Below are positions 1 through 8,062 of a stretch of DNA of 27,547 nt, piece after piece; position 1 is the first letter of the stretch, and each line of letters begins with the position of its first letter. The translations under genes and the position numbers were made by a program. A model generated the notes under the pieces. That model saw only the letters and a program-made list of their open reading frames with translations. It made no database searches and was not told where the DNA came from. Source of the DNA: a bacterium (GTDB taxonomy: Bacteria > UBA9089 > JAHJRX01); the NCBI GenBank assembly GCA_030017825.1, contig JASEGW010000005.1, positions 1 through 27,547 of the forward strand, in the 5' to 3' direction.

Positions 1-99
1 CTTAATAGACCTGTTATCAATAATAAGATAAGTGGCTACATAATGTCTAATTGGCAAGCTCAGCAAAACATAGGACAAAATGTTAATTTTGCTGCTTAA
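1..99 (+). CDS. C-terminal fragment of an unidentified protein
   Basis: An open frame enters from the left edge and runs 32 codons to a TAA at 97-99. The visible tail ends in QNIGQNVNFAA and is rich in Asn and Gln. I do not recognise a family. It stops 20 bases before the small gene at 120 and shares its strand, so the two probably form the end of one operon. With only 32 residues visible the reading frame is supported mainly by the absence of stops and by the well-placed downstream gene. Confidence 0.45.
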   Translation, partial: LNRPVINNKISGYIMSNWQAQQNIGQNVNFAA

Positions 100-119
100 A
101 TAAAAGGTGGTTATTATAA

Positions 120-332
120 ATGGGTGAAATAGCTCCTATAGCTCAAAATATTACCAATGTTAATTCGGTGGTAACAGCTAATTGTAACAAAGAGTTAGAA
201 GCTGAATCTTCTTCTCACTCTCATCACACTCATGAGCACAAAAGATTACATGCCGCTTGTTGTGGCAACTGCTTAAGAGCAAATGTGGAAAGAGAAGCAG
301 GCATAGGCACTGGTTTTGATCGAAGCGCTTAA
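120..332 (+). CDS. small His/Cys-rich hypothetical protein (70 aa)
   Basis: This 70-residue protein starts at ATG with a ribosome binding site (AAAGGTGG, centred about 10 bases upstream). It has no signal peptide or membrane segment. Residues 31-49 form a cluster of seven histidines followed by a CCGNC motif, a composition that could bind a transition metal. The N-terminal 25 residues are low-complexity and polar. I do not recognise the family and assign no function. It is the last gene of a plus-strand unit and ends about 50 bases before a strong hairpin terminator. The good ribosome binding site and the terminator argue that it is a real gene. Confidence 0.6.
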   Translation: MGEIAPIAQNITNVNSVVTANCNKELEAESSSHSHHTHEHKRLHAACCGNCLRANVEREAGIGTGFDRSA

Positions 333-382
333 GAGAGTCTGAAAACTAAATAAATATCCAACCATTAAATAATTTGCTAATC

Positions 383-411
383 AAAAACTTATCGCTAAGC
401 GATAAGTTTTT
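383..411. terminator. bidirectional intrinsic terminator between convergent genes
   Basis: A perfect 13-bp stem (AAAAACTTATCGC pairing with GCGATAAGTTTTT) closes on a TAA loop. The stem has an A-run on its left and a T-run on its right, so the transcript of either strand ends in U residues after the hairpin. It sits between the plus-strand small gene ending at 332 and the minus-strand secF ending at 483, where one terminator can serve both. Confidence 0.85.
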
Positions 412-482
412 CTATTTTAATCCAAAGATTTAAGTAAATACAAAAAGTTTTCAGGAATCATTTAAGTTATTCTTTCTTTTCT

Positions 483-1358
483 TTATTTTTCTTTATAGAG
501 ATGCCATTCTACTAAAAGAGGGCTAGCTACAAATATGGTTGAATAGGTACCAACAGTAACTCCCACCAATAAAGTAAAAGCAAAACCTCGAACTACCTCT
601 CCTCCAAAAACAAGTAGTGAAATTACAGCAAAAATAGTAGTAAGAGAAGTTATTAAGGTTCTACTTAAAGAAAGATTTATACTAACATTAACCATTTCTG
701 GAAAACTAAGATTTCTCATGACTTTTCGATTCTCTCTAATACGATCAAAAACCACTATAGTATCATTTATAGAATAACCACTAATAGTCAACAAAGCAGC
801 AACAATGGGAATATTGAATTCCCAACCAGTAGCAGAAATAGCCCCCGTAGCAACAACTACATCATGTATTAAAGCTACAATAGCTGCAACAGCAAATCGA
901 TATTCAAAGCGAATAGTAATATATAACAACATACCTATAATGGAAAAAATTACGGAATATAAAGCTAATTTCTTTAGCTCTTTTCCAATGGCAGGGCCTA
1001 CCATTTCACTTCTTAATATAATAAAATCTTGAAAATCTTTTCTAATTACTACTTCTATCTGACGAGAAACATCTTTTTTCTTGGTGGCTTTAGTCTTAAC
1101 CATTACTTCATCTTCTTTTTCACCTAAATGCTGAATATCAACTACAAGACCCTTTTTTTTAAATAAAGTTCTCATCTTTTCTAAATCATTAATAGTTATT
1201 TTTTGTTTAAATTTAATTTGAACTAATGCTCCTCCAGCAAAATCAATACCAAAATTTAATCCTTTAAAGCCAAAAATAAATATAGCGCTTAAAACTATTA
1301 AAATTAAAGAAAAAATAATAGCTATTTTTCTTTTTCCAATAAAATTTATGTTTTTCAT
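483..1358 (-). CDS. secF: protein translocase subunit SecF
   Basis: Inner-membrane subunit that works with SecD to help proteins leave the Sec channel, using the proton motive force. The 291-residue length is typical. A first membrane helix at about 11-30 is followed by the family signature GIDFAGGALVQIKF at about 36-49. A short periplasmic domain and a block of five more helices from about 130 follow, with the SINDTIVVFDRIRENR signature near 195-210. The start is an ATG with a GAAGG ribosome binding site. It lies 283 bases downstream of secD, and a palindromic repeat element occupies the gap, which is unusual because secD and secF are normally adjacent or fused. The bidirectional terminator follows the gene. 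Confidence 0.97.
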   Translation of the reverse strand: MKNINFIGKRKIAIIFSLILIVLSAIFIFGFKGLNFGIDFAGGALVQIKFKQKITINDLEKMRTLFKKKGLVVDIQHLGEKEDEVMVKTKATKKKDVSRQIEVVIRKDFQDFIILRSEMVGPAIGKELKKLALYSVIFSIIGMLLYITIRFEYRFAVAAIVALIHDVVVATGAISATGWEFNIPIVAALLTISGYSINDTIVVFDRIRENRKVMRNLSFPEMVNVSINLSLSRTLITSLTTIFAVISLLVFGGEVVRGFAFTLLVGVTVGTYSTIFVASPLLVEWHLYKEK

Positions 1359-1434
1359 ATTGCCTTCTTTTTTCTTTTTTGAAGATTAAATAAGCTCTGT
1401 AGCTGTTAATGACATAAGTTTACAACTAAGACTT

Positions 1435-1640
1435 CTAACTAACTTGAGTTCAATTTAAATATAAGTTTAGGGGTTAATATTTTTGAGCATTAATTGAAAT
1501 TAGGAAAATATTTAATTTTTAAAAAAAGAAGAAATTAAAAATTAGATATTTTTCGTTAAGATTTTAATTTGGCGAAGAAATATTAATCCTTCAACTTAAA
1601 ATAAAGGAACATATTCTTATGTCGAACTCAGGTTAATTAG
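1435..1640. repeat. MITE-like palindromic element, TGAGTT family, long copy
   Basis: Imperfect terminal inverted repeats CTAACTAACTTGAGTT (1435-1450) and its partner at 1625-1640 match at 14 of 16 positions. The right half, 1578-1635, is nearly identical (54 of 58 bases) to 6209-6266, so this is a dispersed repeat. The middle is AT-rich and has no open frame. It separates secD from secF. No clear target-site duplication is visible. Confidence 0.7.
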
Positions 1641-1641
1641 T

Positions 1642-2943
1642 TTATATACTTAATTTACTTAAGCGATATCTAAAAACTATAAAATCAAATATAGACCTAC
1701 ACACAAAAATAGCCGTAAACATACTAGCCATGATCCCAACAGATAAAGTAACTGCAAACCCTTTAATAGGACCTGTGCCAAATTGATAAAGCATTAAAGC
1801 TATAATCAAAGTAGTTAAATTAGAATCTAAGATAGTACGGAAAGCTTTCTTGTAGCCATTATCCAAAGCTGCTCTGATTGTTTTACCTAATTTAAATTCT
1901 TCTTTAATCCTTTCATAAATTATCACATTTGCATCTACAGCCACCCCAATAGTTAATATAATACCAGCAATTCCAGGTAAAGTCAAAGTAGCTTTTAACA
2001 AAGATAGAACAGCAAATATAATTATCAAATTAATCAAGAGAGCCAAATTAGCAATAATTCCAGAAAATTTGTAATACCCTATCATAAAAGTTGTTACCAC
2101 TAAAAGTGCAATTAAACCTGCTATAATTCCTTTTTCAATAGAATCTTTTCCTAATGTCGGCCCCACTACTCTCTTTTCTACAATCTTAATAGGAGCAGGA
2201 AGGCTTCCTGCACGTAAAACTATAGCTAAATCTTTTGCTTCTTCTAAGTCAAAATTTCCCTCAATAACAGCTTCTCCATCAGGAATATTGCTTTTAATTA
2301 CCGGAGCTGACTTTACCTTGTTATCTAAAACTATAGCTAATCTTTTATTAATATTTTTTCCAGTAACCTCAGCAAATTTCTTAGCTCCTTCCCCATCAAA
2401 TTTAATAGAAACATATGGACGGTTAAACATTTGAGTGTCAAACCTCACTTGAGCATCAGAAAGATTGGTTCCAGTTATTTCCGGTACTATTTTTAATAAG
2501 TAAGTAGCTTTATCTTCACCTTCCTTGGAAACCAATTCATAACCTGCTGGAATTTTACCTCCCATGGCCTCGCCTAATCTTTCCATATCTACTAATCTAA
2601 ATTCTAATAAAGCCGTCTTACCGATTAATTCAATAGCTCTATCTACATTTCTAATTCCAGGAAGTTGGACAATTATTCTTTTTTTTCCTTGTTTCTGAAT
2701 AATAGGCTCAGATACTCCAAATTCATCTACCCTATTTCTAATTATTTCTAAAGCTCTATCTATTGCCTCTTGAGGTTCCGTACCTTCAGGAAGATCATCT
2801 ATATCCACATCTAATACTAAATGCATTCCTCCTTGCAAATCTAACCCTAATTTTATACTATCCTTAGGAGGATATATAAAGAATGTAGCAGCAATAATTA
2901 CTAAAAAACAAAATACTAATCTCAAATATATTCTTTTTTTCAT
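1642..2943 (-). CDS. secD: protein translocase subunit SecD
   Basis: Inner-membrane partner of SecF. The 433-residue chain has a first helix at about 8-24, the signature GLDLQGGMHLVLDV at about 32-45, and a long periplasmic P1-type domain. A cluster of membrane helices begins near residue 265 and contains the IGVAVDANVIIYERIKEE signature. Length fits the shorter bacterial SecD type. The ATG follows the HD-domain gene after two bases, so translation is probably coupled and the two share a transcript. It is separated from yajC by three uncharacterised or unusual genes rather than directly following it. Confidence 0.97.
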   Translation of the reverse strand: MKKRIYLRLVFCFLVIIAATFFIYPPKDSIKLGLDLQGGMHLVLDVDIDDLPEGTEPQEAIDRALEIIRNRVDEFGVSEPIIQKQGKKRIIVQLPGIRNVDRAIELIGKTALLEFRLVDMERLGEAMGGKIPAGYELVSKEGEDKATYLLKIVPEITGTNLSDAQVRFDTQMFNRPYVSIKFDGEGAKKFAEVTGKNINKRLAIVLDNKVKSAPVIKSNIPDGEAVIEGNFDLEEAKDLAIVLRAGSLPAPIKIVEKRVVGPTLGKDSIEKGIIAGLIALLVVTTFMIGYYKFSGIIANLALLINLIIIFAVLSLLKATLTLPGIAGIILTIGVAVDANVIIYERIKEEFKLGKTIRAALDNGYKKAFRTILDSNLTTLIIALMLYQFGTGPIKGFAVTLSVGIMASMFTAIFVCRSIFDFIVFRYRLSKLSI

Positions 2944-2945
2944 TT

Positions 2946-3620
2946 TTACAATAACCTTATTTCGTTGATAATTAAATTAAAAGTACAATTTAAAAATTTA
3001 GCTGCCCGTCGGCAGATCATCATGCGAGATAAAAAGATTTCAAAATATTCCATAACTTGAGATATTTTAGTATCAATAGTAATATTTAGGCTAATACTCT
3101 TATTTTTTTCATTAACTTCTATTGTAGAACGACGAGCAGCATAATTAACTCGATCATGAATATCAAATTTAATCATAGCAGTAGTGCGCACCCTACTCCT
3201 ATGAACATCAGCTTTATCAGCTAAAATTACTGCAGATGTAACTATGCTAATAGGGTCTCCAATTTGTTCTTCATGGTTACCTACAGCAGCCATAATCTCT
3301 ACTACATCTTCGCAAGGCATTCCTAGTTCATACAATATTTCAGAAGCTATAAAAGCACTAGATTGACTATGATAATCTCTATGAACTACATTTCCTATAT
3401 CATGTAAATATCCAGCGATAGCAGCCAATTCTGAAGCATGTTCTCCATATCCCAGACAATGCATAATATTATAGGCAACTTTTGCTGTTAACCTAGCATG
3501 TCTTTCACCATGTTCTGTATAACCAATAACGCCTAAATATTCATTAGCTTTTTCTAAATATATCTTAGTGCGATAATAATTCTTTACATCTTCTAAGTTT
3601 ACCTTTTTTCCATTATTCAT
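2946..3620 (-). CDS. HD-domain metal-dependent phosphohydrolase
   Basis: A 224-residue protein of the HD superfamily, whose members hydrolyse phosphoester bonds, often of nucleotides, using a divalent metal. Visible ligands are H37/H41 in EHGERHARL, the H73-D74 pair in YLHDIGN, a histidine in NHEEQIGDP near 115, and ADKADVHRSRVR near 155. The substrate cannot be told. It overlaps the end of the upstream coiled-coil gene by 8 bases and runs two bases from secD, so it is co-translated with the export genes. A GAGG motif abuts the ATG, which is close spacing for a ribosome binding site, so coupling is likely. A role in signalling or nucleotide turnover at the membrane is only inferred. Confidence 0.8.
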   Translation of the reverse strand: MNNGKKVNLEDVKNYYRTKIYLEKANEYLGVIGYTEHGERHARLTAKVAYNIMHCLGYGEHASELAAIAGYLHDIGNVVHRDYHSQSSAFIASEILYELGMPCEDVVEIMAAVGNHEEQIGDPISIVTSAVILADKADVHRSRVRTTAMIKFDIHDRVNYAARRSTIEVNEKNKSISLNITIDTKISQVMEYFEIFLSRMMICRRAAKFLNCTFNLIINEIRLL

Positions 3621-4971
3621 CCTCTTTAAGCTCCAAAATAAGTTCTACCTCACTTACACTCATATTGGTAAGCTTAGAAATTTCTTCAGCATCCAGTCCT
3701 TTTTCATGATATTCATATATTTGGGCATAAAAAAGTTCTTTTTCTTCATTTACATCTTTTTCTGCAGATTTAGAAGTTGTTTTCTTTTTAGATTTCACAC
3801 TAATTTTTTCTATATCTGACAAGGATGTATCTTCTTCTTTCTTCTTGCTGTCTACTTCCTTTAAAGCAAATGTAGATGTATCTATCTTAGATATTTTTTC
3901 ATCCATTTTACTAACCGTCTTTTCGATACTCTTCTCTTTCTCTTCAATATTCTTTAATTCTTCATCAACTCTTTGACCTAATCCTCCCATATTTTGAAAT
4001 AGTACTTGCAAACTATCAGTCTTATTTTTAATTTTATAATCAGAATCTGGCTTATTTTTTACAGAAATCTCTCTTCTTGTAAGCACTGCTTTTACTTTCT
4101 TTCTCTGCTTTATCCGTAAGTAAAGAATAATTCCTAACAATATAATACTTAAAGAACAAATTAAAAGTTTAAGCGTCTCATTAAACTTTACCTTCTCTTT
4201 CCATTTAGTATAACCGCTATCACTCTTTTCTTTTGCTTTAATCTTTTCTTTCAGACTAGTGGGGATTTCCTCTTTTACTTCTGGAGCAAGCTCAACCATA
4301 GGTTCCTCCACAACAGGTTCCTCCACTTTTATTTCTTTTAAAACACCATCTTGAATGCTCACTTCTCTCACTATTTCCCTTTCTGCTTTTTTTTTTACTT
4401 CAGTACTTTTTTTAATTAAATTGCTTACTCCAAAATCAATCTTTTCTAACATTTCTTTTAATTTCTTACTCTTCTCTTCGATTTTATTCATCTCTAAATC
4501 TACTTTTTTAATAAAACCATCTAATAGTTTGTGATACTTTTCATCTATATCTTGCAAAAAAGAGGAAGTTTCTCGAGGAACAAAAGAAGTTTTAGAGGGA
4601 AGGTTTTCAATATTTGGTAGATAGGAAACCATCTTTTCTTCTTTAATGATTGTTTCTTTTTCAACTAAAAAGTCATCATTTCGCAAAGCATAAAAACTAG
4701 CCTTAACTTTAGTTTCTTTACTTAAATGATCTAAATCCAGGATATCACTTTTACGATAAGGAATACCTATGCTTTCACTTTCATTAGTCTTTACCAAAGG
4801 TTTTGTTTTTTCTAAGGAATATTTATCTTCTCTTTTAACATATATTTCTGGAAAATCAGAAAATACATTTTGACTGTTGTTTTTTAAGTTTAACTGGGAA
4901 GTATCTATCCCTATTAGAACTTGAGGAATAAGAATTAATAAAATCGTTATAAAAATACATTTATACAACAT
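3613..4971 (-). CDS. membrane-anchored coiled-coil protein with C-terminal HTH-like segment
   Basis: A 452-residue protein not assigned to a named family. It has an N-terminal hydrophobic segment (about 4-20, signal or anchor) and a Lys/Glu-rich region with coiled coil around 145-200. A Pro/Val/Glu stretch at 213-240 (VEEPVVEEPMVE) comes next. A second membrane helix lies at about 267-286, followed by basic residues, more charged coil, and a compact C-terminal segment (about 412-448) with EISKLTNMSVSEVELILEL. That ending resembles the helix-turn-helix-like tail of small DUF6115-type proteins. The predicted topology is an exported first half and a cytoplasmic second half. No clear ribosome binding site precedes the ATG, which lies 14 bases after the TPR gene. 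Confidence 0.65.
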   Translation of the reverse strand: MLYKCIFITILLILIPQVLIGIDTSQLNLKNNSQNVFSDFPEIYVKREDKYSLEKTKPLVKTNESESIGIPYRKSDILDLDHLSKETKVKASFYALRNDDFLVEKETIIKEEKMVSYLPNIENLPSKTSFVPRETSSFLQDIDEKYHKLLDGFIKKVDLEMNKIEEKSKKLKEMLEKIDFGVSNLIKKSTEVKKKAEREIVREVSIQDGVLKEIKVEEPVVEEPMVELAPEVKEEIPTSLKEKIKAKEKSDSGYTKWKEKVKFNETLKLLICSLSIILLGIILYLRIKQRKKVKAVLTRREISVKNKPDSDYKIKNKTDSLQVLFQNMGGLGQRVDEELKNIEEKEKSIEKTVSKMDEKISKIDTSTFALKEVDSKKKEEDTSLSDIEKISVKSKKKTTSKSAEKDVNEEKELFYAQIYEYHEKGLDAEEISKLTNMSVSEVELILELKEDE

Positions 4972-4985
4972 ACGGTACTACTTGT

Positions 4986-6134
4986 TTATTTTCTCCGACG
5001 TGCCTTCTTTATCTTTTCTTTCACACTGATGGTTGATGAAGGAAGATAACCATATTTTCCATTTTTATATTCTGGCTCTAGTTCTAAAACTAACTTCCAT
5101 TCTTCAATAGCTTTTCCACATTGTCCCATTTTATAATAGGTATCTCCTAAATTATCATGAAAGAAAGCTATTATAGGTTCAAGTTCAATAGCTTTTTTAT
5201 AACTCTTTACAGCATCTTCAAATCTATTCAAATAATAATAGGCAAGTCCTAAATTATTATAACAATTAGAAGCAGAAGAGTCTAAAGAAAGAGCTTTTAC
5301 ATATCCAATTACCGCTGTTTCTAAATAATCTAAGCTATCTGCAGCTCGGTTGGTATCAACATAATAAAATGCTCTATTTAGCAAGGTATTGCCATACATA
5401 AAATAAACTATGGCCTCATTCATTCCAAAATCAATAGCTTTACGGTAGTCATTCACTGATTGCCAATAACTATCTTCGGGACTTTTATAATCTTCACTGG
5501 CAAAATAAGCATTGCCTCTCCAGAAATAAAATAAAGGATTATTGCTCTCTAACTTAATTGCATTACTTAAAAAACTAATACTTGATGTCCAATCTTTTTT
5601 TTCAAAATAAGCTCTACCTGTATAAAATTGAACATATGAATCGTTGAGATTCATTTTGGAAGCTTCTTTTAAATATTCTAAAGATCTATCTATATCTTTA
5701 ATTTTCAAATAAGCCTGCCCTAATCTAGAATATATATCAAAGCCTTTTGAACCCATACTTAATAGTTTTTCATATTCTTTAATAGCCTTATTCCACAAAC
5801 CTTTATCAAAGTAAACTTCTCCTAAAAGTTTACGAGCTTCTTTTAGCTCACTATCAATCCTTAGAGCACTTTCAAACTCCTTAATAGCTTCTTCTATTTT
5901 TTTTGTTTTATGGTAAGATTTTCCTAAATAGAGATAATAAATAGCCTTATTAGGATCCAACTCAATAGCTTTTTTAAAATTATCTATCGCATTTACAAGG
6001 TCATTCTTAAAATAATGATTAATAGCTTTATCAAAATACATTTTAGCACTTTCTTGAGTAAATGCTGGAGTTAAAAATACTACTGAAATTAAAAATATTA
6101 TTATACATAGATAAATATATTTATTCTTTGCCAT
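4986..6134 (-). CDS. exported TPR-repeat protein
   Basis: A 382-residue protein with an N-terminal signal peptide (hydrophobic core roughly residues 7-24, followed by TPAFTQ) and about eight to nine tetratricopeptide repeats. Examples are AIDNFKKAIELDPNKAIYYLYLG, AIKEFESALRIDSELKEAR and AVKSYKKAIELEPIIAFFHDNLG. TPR arrays bind partner proteins, and here the array is likely periplasmic or lipid-bilayer associated. The ATG chosen has an AGGTGG ribosome binding site five bases upstream; an in-frame GTG three codons earlier is less likely because it overlaps that site. It lies between yajC and the coiled-coil/HD/secD genes, so a link with envelope assembly or export is inferred. Confidence 0.8.
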   Translation of the reverse strand: MAKNKYIYLCIIIFLISVVFLTPAFTQESAKMYFDKAINHYFKNDLVNAIDNFKKAIELDPNKAIYYLYLGKSYHKTKKIEEAIKEFESALRIDSELKEARKLLGEVYFDKGLWNKAIKEYEKLLSMGSKGFDIYSRLGQAYLKIKDIDRSLEYLKEASKMNLNDSYVQFYTGRAYFEKKDWTSSISFLSNAIKLESNNPLFYFWRGNAYFASEDYKSPEDSYWQSVNDYRKAIDFGMNEAIVYFMYGNTLLNRAFYYVDTNRAADSLDYLETAVIGYVKALSLDSSASNCYNNLGLAYYYLNRFEDAVKSYKKAIELEPIIAFFHDNLGDTYYKMGQCGKAIEEWKLVLELEPEYKNGKYGYLPSSTISVKEKIKKARRRK

Positions 6135-6190
6135 AAAAACCACCTATTAAAGTTATTTTCAAGCCACATATTAATGCAATTCTTTTATAG

Positions 6191-6267
6191 CTAATCTGAG
6201 TTCGATTTAAATATTAATCCTTAAACTTAAAATAAAGGAATATATTCTTATGTCAAACTCAAGTTAG
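6191..6267. repeat. MITE-like palindromic element, TGAGTT family, short copy
   Basis: A 77-bp palindromic unit in the gap between yajC and the TPR gene. The ends CTAATCTGAGTT (6191-6202) and the reverse complement of 6256-6267 match at 10 of 12 positions, and inner parts such as ATTAATCCTTAAACTT also pair with the other half. It shares 58 bases with the right half of the element at 1435-1640. The rest of 6135-6384 holds no gene that I can see. Confidence 0.7.
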
Positions 6268-6384
6268 ATAGTAATTAATAATTAGCAATCAACTAAAAAT
6301 AAATGATAACCTGAAAGCCTAATCGATCACTATTTTAGCTTAAATTTATCCTTCTCAAAATATCGGTAAAATATATCACTATCT

Positions 6385-6747
6385 TTAATTCTTGGAATCT
6401 TTTTTCTTCTTTTCTTTTTTTTGTTTTTCTTCCAAAAGCAAACCAGAAATTGCACTTCTAGAAATCTTCATTTTTATTTCTGAAGGAGCAATTCTTATGA
6501 TTAAATAGTCGTCAGAAGTTTCCATGATAGTTCCATATAACCCTCCAGTAGTTAAAACATTATCCCCTTCTTTTAACGATTTTAGCATTTCTTGATGTTC
6601 TTTTTCTTTCTTCTGTTGAGGTCGAATCATTAAAAAATAAAAAATTAAACAAATTATCACAAAAGGCATCATGGCAATAAGCCCACCACCAGGAGAACCG
6701 CTTTTACCACCATCTGCCATAGCCAAATTAAGTATAAATAATAACAT
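6385..6747 (-). CDS. yajC: preprotein translocase subunit YajC
   Basis: Small inner-membrane accessory of the SecDF complex. The 120-residue protein has a short N-terminal hydrophobic stretch, a Gly-rich linker, and the main helix at about 26-42. The family hallmark FLMIRPQQKKEKEHQEML and the beta-rich GDNVLTTGGLYGTI follow, with a Lys-rich tail. The ATG has a very strong ribosome binding site (AAAGGGGGGAT). A leading hydrophobic segment before the conserved helix is slightly longer than in many homologues. It heads the export block that continues to secD and secF through three additional genes. Confidence 0.95.
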   Translation of the reverse strand: MLLFILNLAMADGGKSGSPGGGLIAMMPFVIICLIFYFLMIRPQQKKEKEHQEMLKSLKEGDNVLTTGGLYGTIMETSDDYLIIRIAPSEIKMKISRSAISGLLLEEKQKKEKKKKDSKN

Positions 6748-6772
6748 TATCCCCCCTTTAAAATCTGATATT

Positions 6773-6827
6773 AGAAATTAGACAGTAGATATTATATTTT
6801 AAGACTATATTCTGTCTTTTGATTTCT
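6773..6827. repeat. degenerate inverted repeat between lysC and yajC
   Basis: AGAAATTAGACAG on the left pairs imperfectly with TTCTGTCTTTTGATTTCT on the right, allowing a hairpin of roughly 20 bp with gaps. The wording resembles repeats upstream of rpsU and between metK and ahcY. There is no U-run, so I do not call it a terminator. Confidence 0.4.
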
Positions 6828-6847
6828 GCTTTTTATCTTCTTCTTTA

Positions 6848-8059
6848 TTATGCTAAATTAAAAGCTTTATGAATAGCTTTTACTGCTTTTTCTGTTTGAG
6901 ATTCTTCAATTACGCATGATATTTTAATCTCTGAGGTGCTAATCATTTCAATATTTATTCCCTCGGCAGCTAAAACTTGGAACATAGAAGAAGCTACTCC
7001 ACTATGACTTCTCATACCAATCCCAATTAAGGAGATTTTAGCTATTTTATCATTACATTCAAATGTTTTTGCTCTTACTTCCTCAACTATTCCTTCCATA
7101 GTCTTAGTAGCTAAATTTAAATCTTCTTTGGGGACGGTAAAAGATATATCATTCACCATATCTTTACTAGAACTTTGAATGATCATATCTACATTAATAT
7201 TTTTTTCAGCTAACATTGAGAATATTTTAGCAGCAATTCCAGGTTGGTCGGGAACACCAATAATAACTATTTTTGCTTGGTTTTTATCATATGTTACTCC
7301 GCTAATCAATACATCTTCCATATTCTCTTCTCCTTCCATTATTAAGGTACCTTCATTCTCATTAAAACTCGACCTCACATGGATAGTAACTCCATATTTT
7401 TTAGCAAACTCTACACTGCGAGATTGGAGTACTTTAGCTCCTGAACTAGCCATCTCTAACATTTCTTCATAATTAATCTTTCTTAATTTTCGTGCCTCAG
7501 GAACAATACGAGGATCTGCAGTATATACTCCATCTACATCAGTATATATCTCACATACTCTTGCTCCTAAAGCCGCGGCAATGGCTACGGCACTAGTATC
7601 TGAACCTCCTCTTCCTAAAGTAGTAATCTCTAAATCTTCTGTAATTCCCTGATATCCAGCAACAATAACTATTCTGCCTTTCTTTATTTCTTTAAATAAC
7701 CTTCTTGTATCAATTTTAGTAATCTTTGCTTTCGTGTGAGAAGTATCAGTATATATTTGAACCTGTTGAGCAATAAGAGAAATAGTATCATATCCTCTAG
7801 CATTTAAAGCAATAGCTAAAAGAGCAATAGAAATTTGTTCGCCTGTAGAAACCAACATATCTAACTCTCTACAATTAGGATTTTTGTCAATCTCCTTAGC
7901 CATATTTATCAGCTTATCTGTTTCTCCACCTATTGCGGATACAATTACTACTATATCATTTCCCGCATTCTTGGCATCAATAACTCTTTGAGCAACTTTC
8001 TTAATTCTCTCGATATTAGCTACACTAGTTCCGCCATATTTTTGTACTAAAATTTCCAT
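6848..8059 (-). CDS. lysC: aspartate kinase
   Basis: Phosphorylates aspartate, the first step to lysine, threonine and methionine. The 403-residue length matches the monofunctional type. The kinase domain begins with QKYGGTSV (about 6-13) and contains the VSTGEQIS and TLGRGGSDTSAVAIAAALGA motifs. Two ACT domains occupy about residues 265-403, suggesting allosteric feedback by threonine or lysine. The ATG uses an AGAGG site that lies in the last codons of the upstream apgM-like gene, three bases away. It is the last gene of the hom-thrC-apgM-lysC group, so its main product here is probably threonine. Confidence 0.95.
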   Translation of the reverse strand: MEILVQKYGGTSVANIERIKKVAQRVIDAKNAGNDIVVIVSAIGGETDKLINMAKEIDKNPNCRELDMLVSTGEQISIALLAIALNARGYDTISLIAQQVQIYTDTSHTKAKITKIDTRRLFKEIKKGRIVIVAGYQGITEDLEITTLGRGGSDTSAVAIAAALGARVCEIYTDVDGVYTADPRIVPEARKLRKINYEEMLEMASSGAKVLQSRSVEFAKKYGVTIHVRSSFNENEGTLIMEGEENMEDVLISGVTYDKNQAKIVIIGVPDQPGIAAKIFSMLAEKNINVDMIIQSSSKDMVNDISFTVPKEDLNLATKTMEGIVEEVRAKTFECNDKIAKISLIGIGMRSHSGVASSMFQVLAAEGINIEMISTSEIKISCVIEESQTEKAVKAIHKAFNLA

Positions 8060-8062
8060 AAT

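Noticed and set aside
805..1032. Open frames opposite secF and opposite most other genes
   Set aside because: They lie antisense to strongly supported genes, lack ribosome binding sites and translate to low-complexity sequence; they are shadows of the coding strand.
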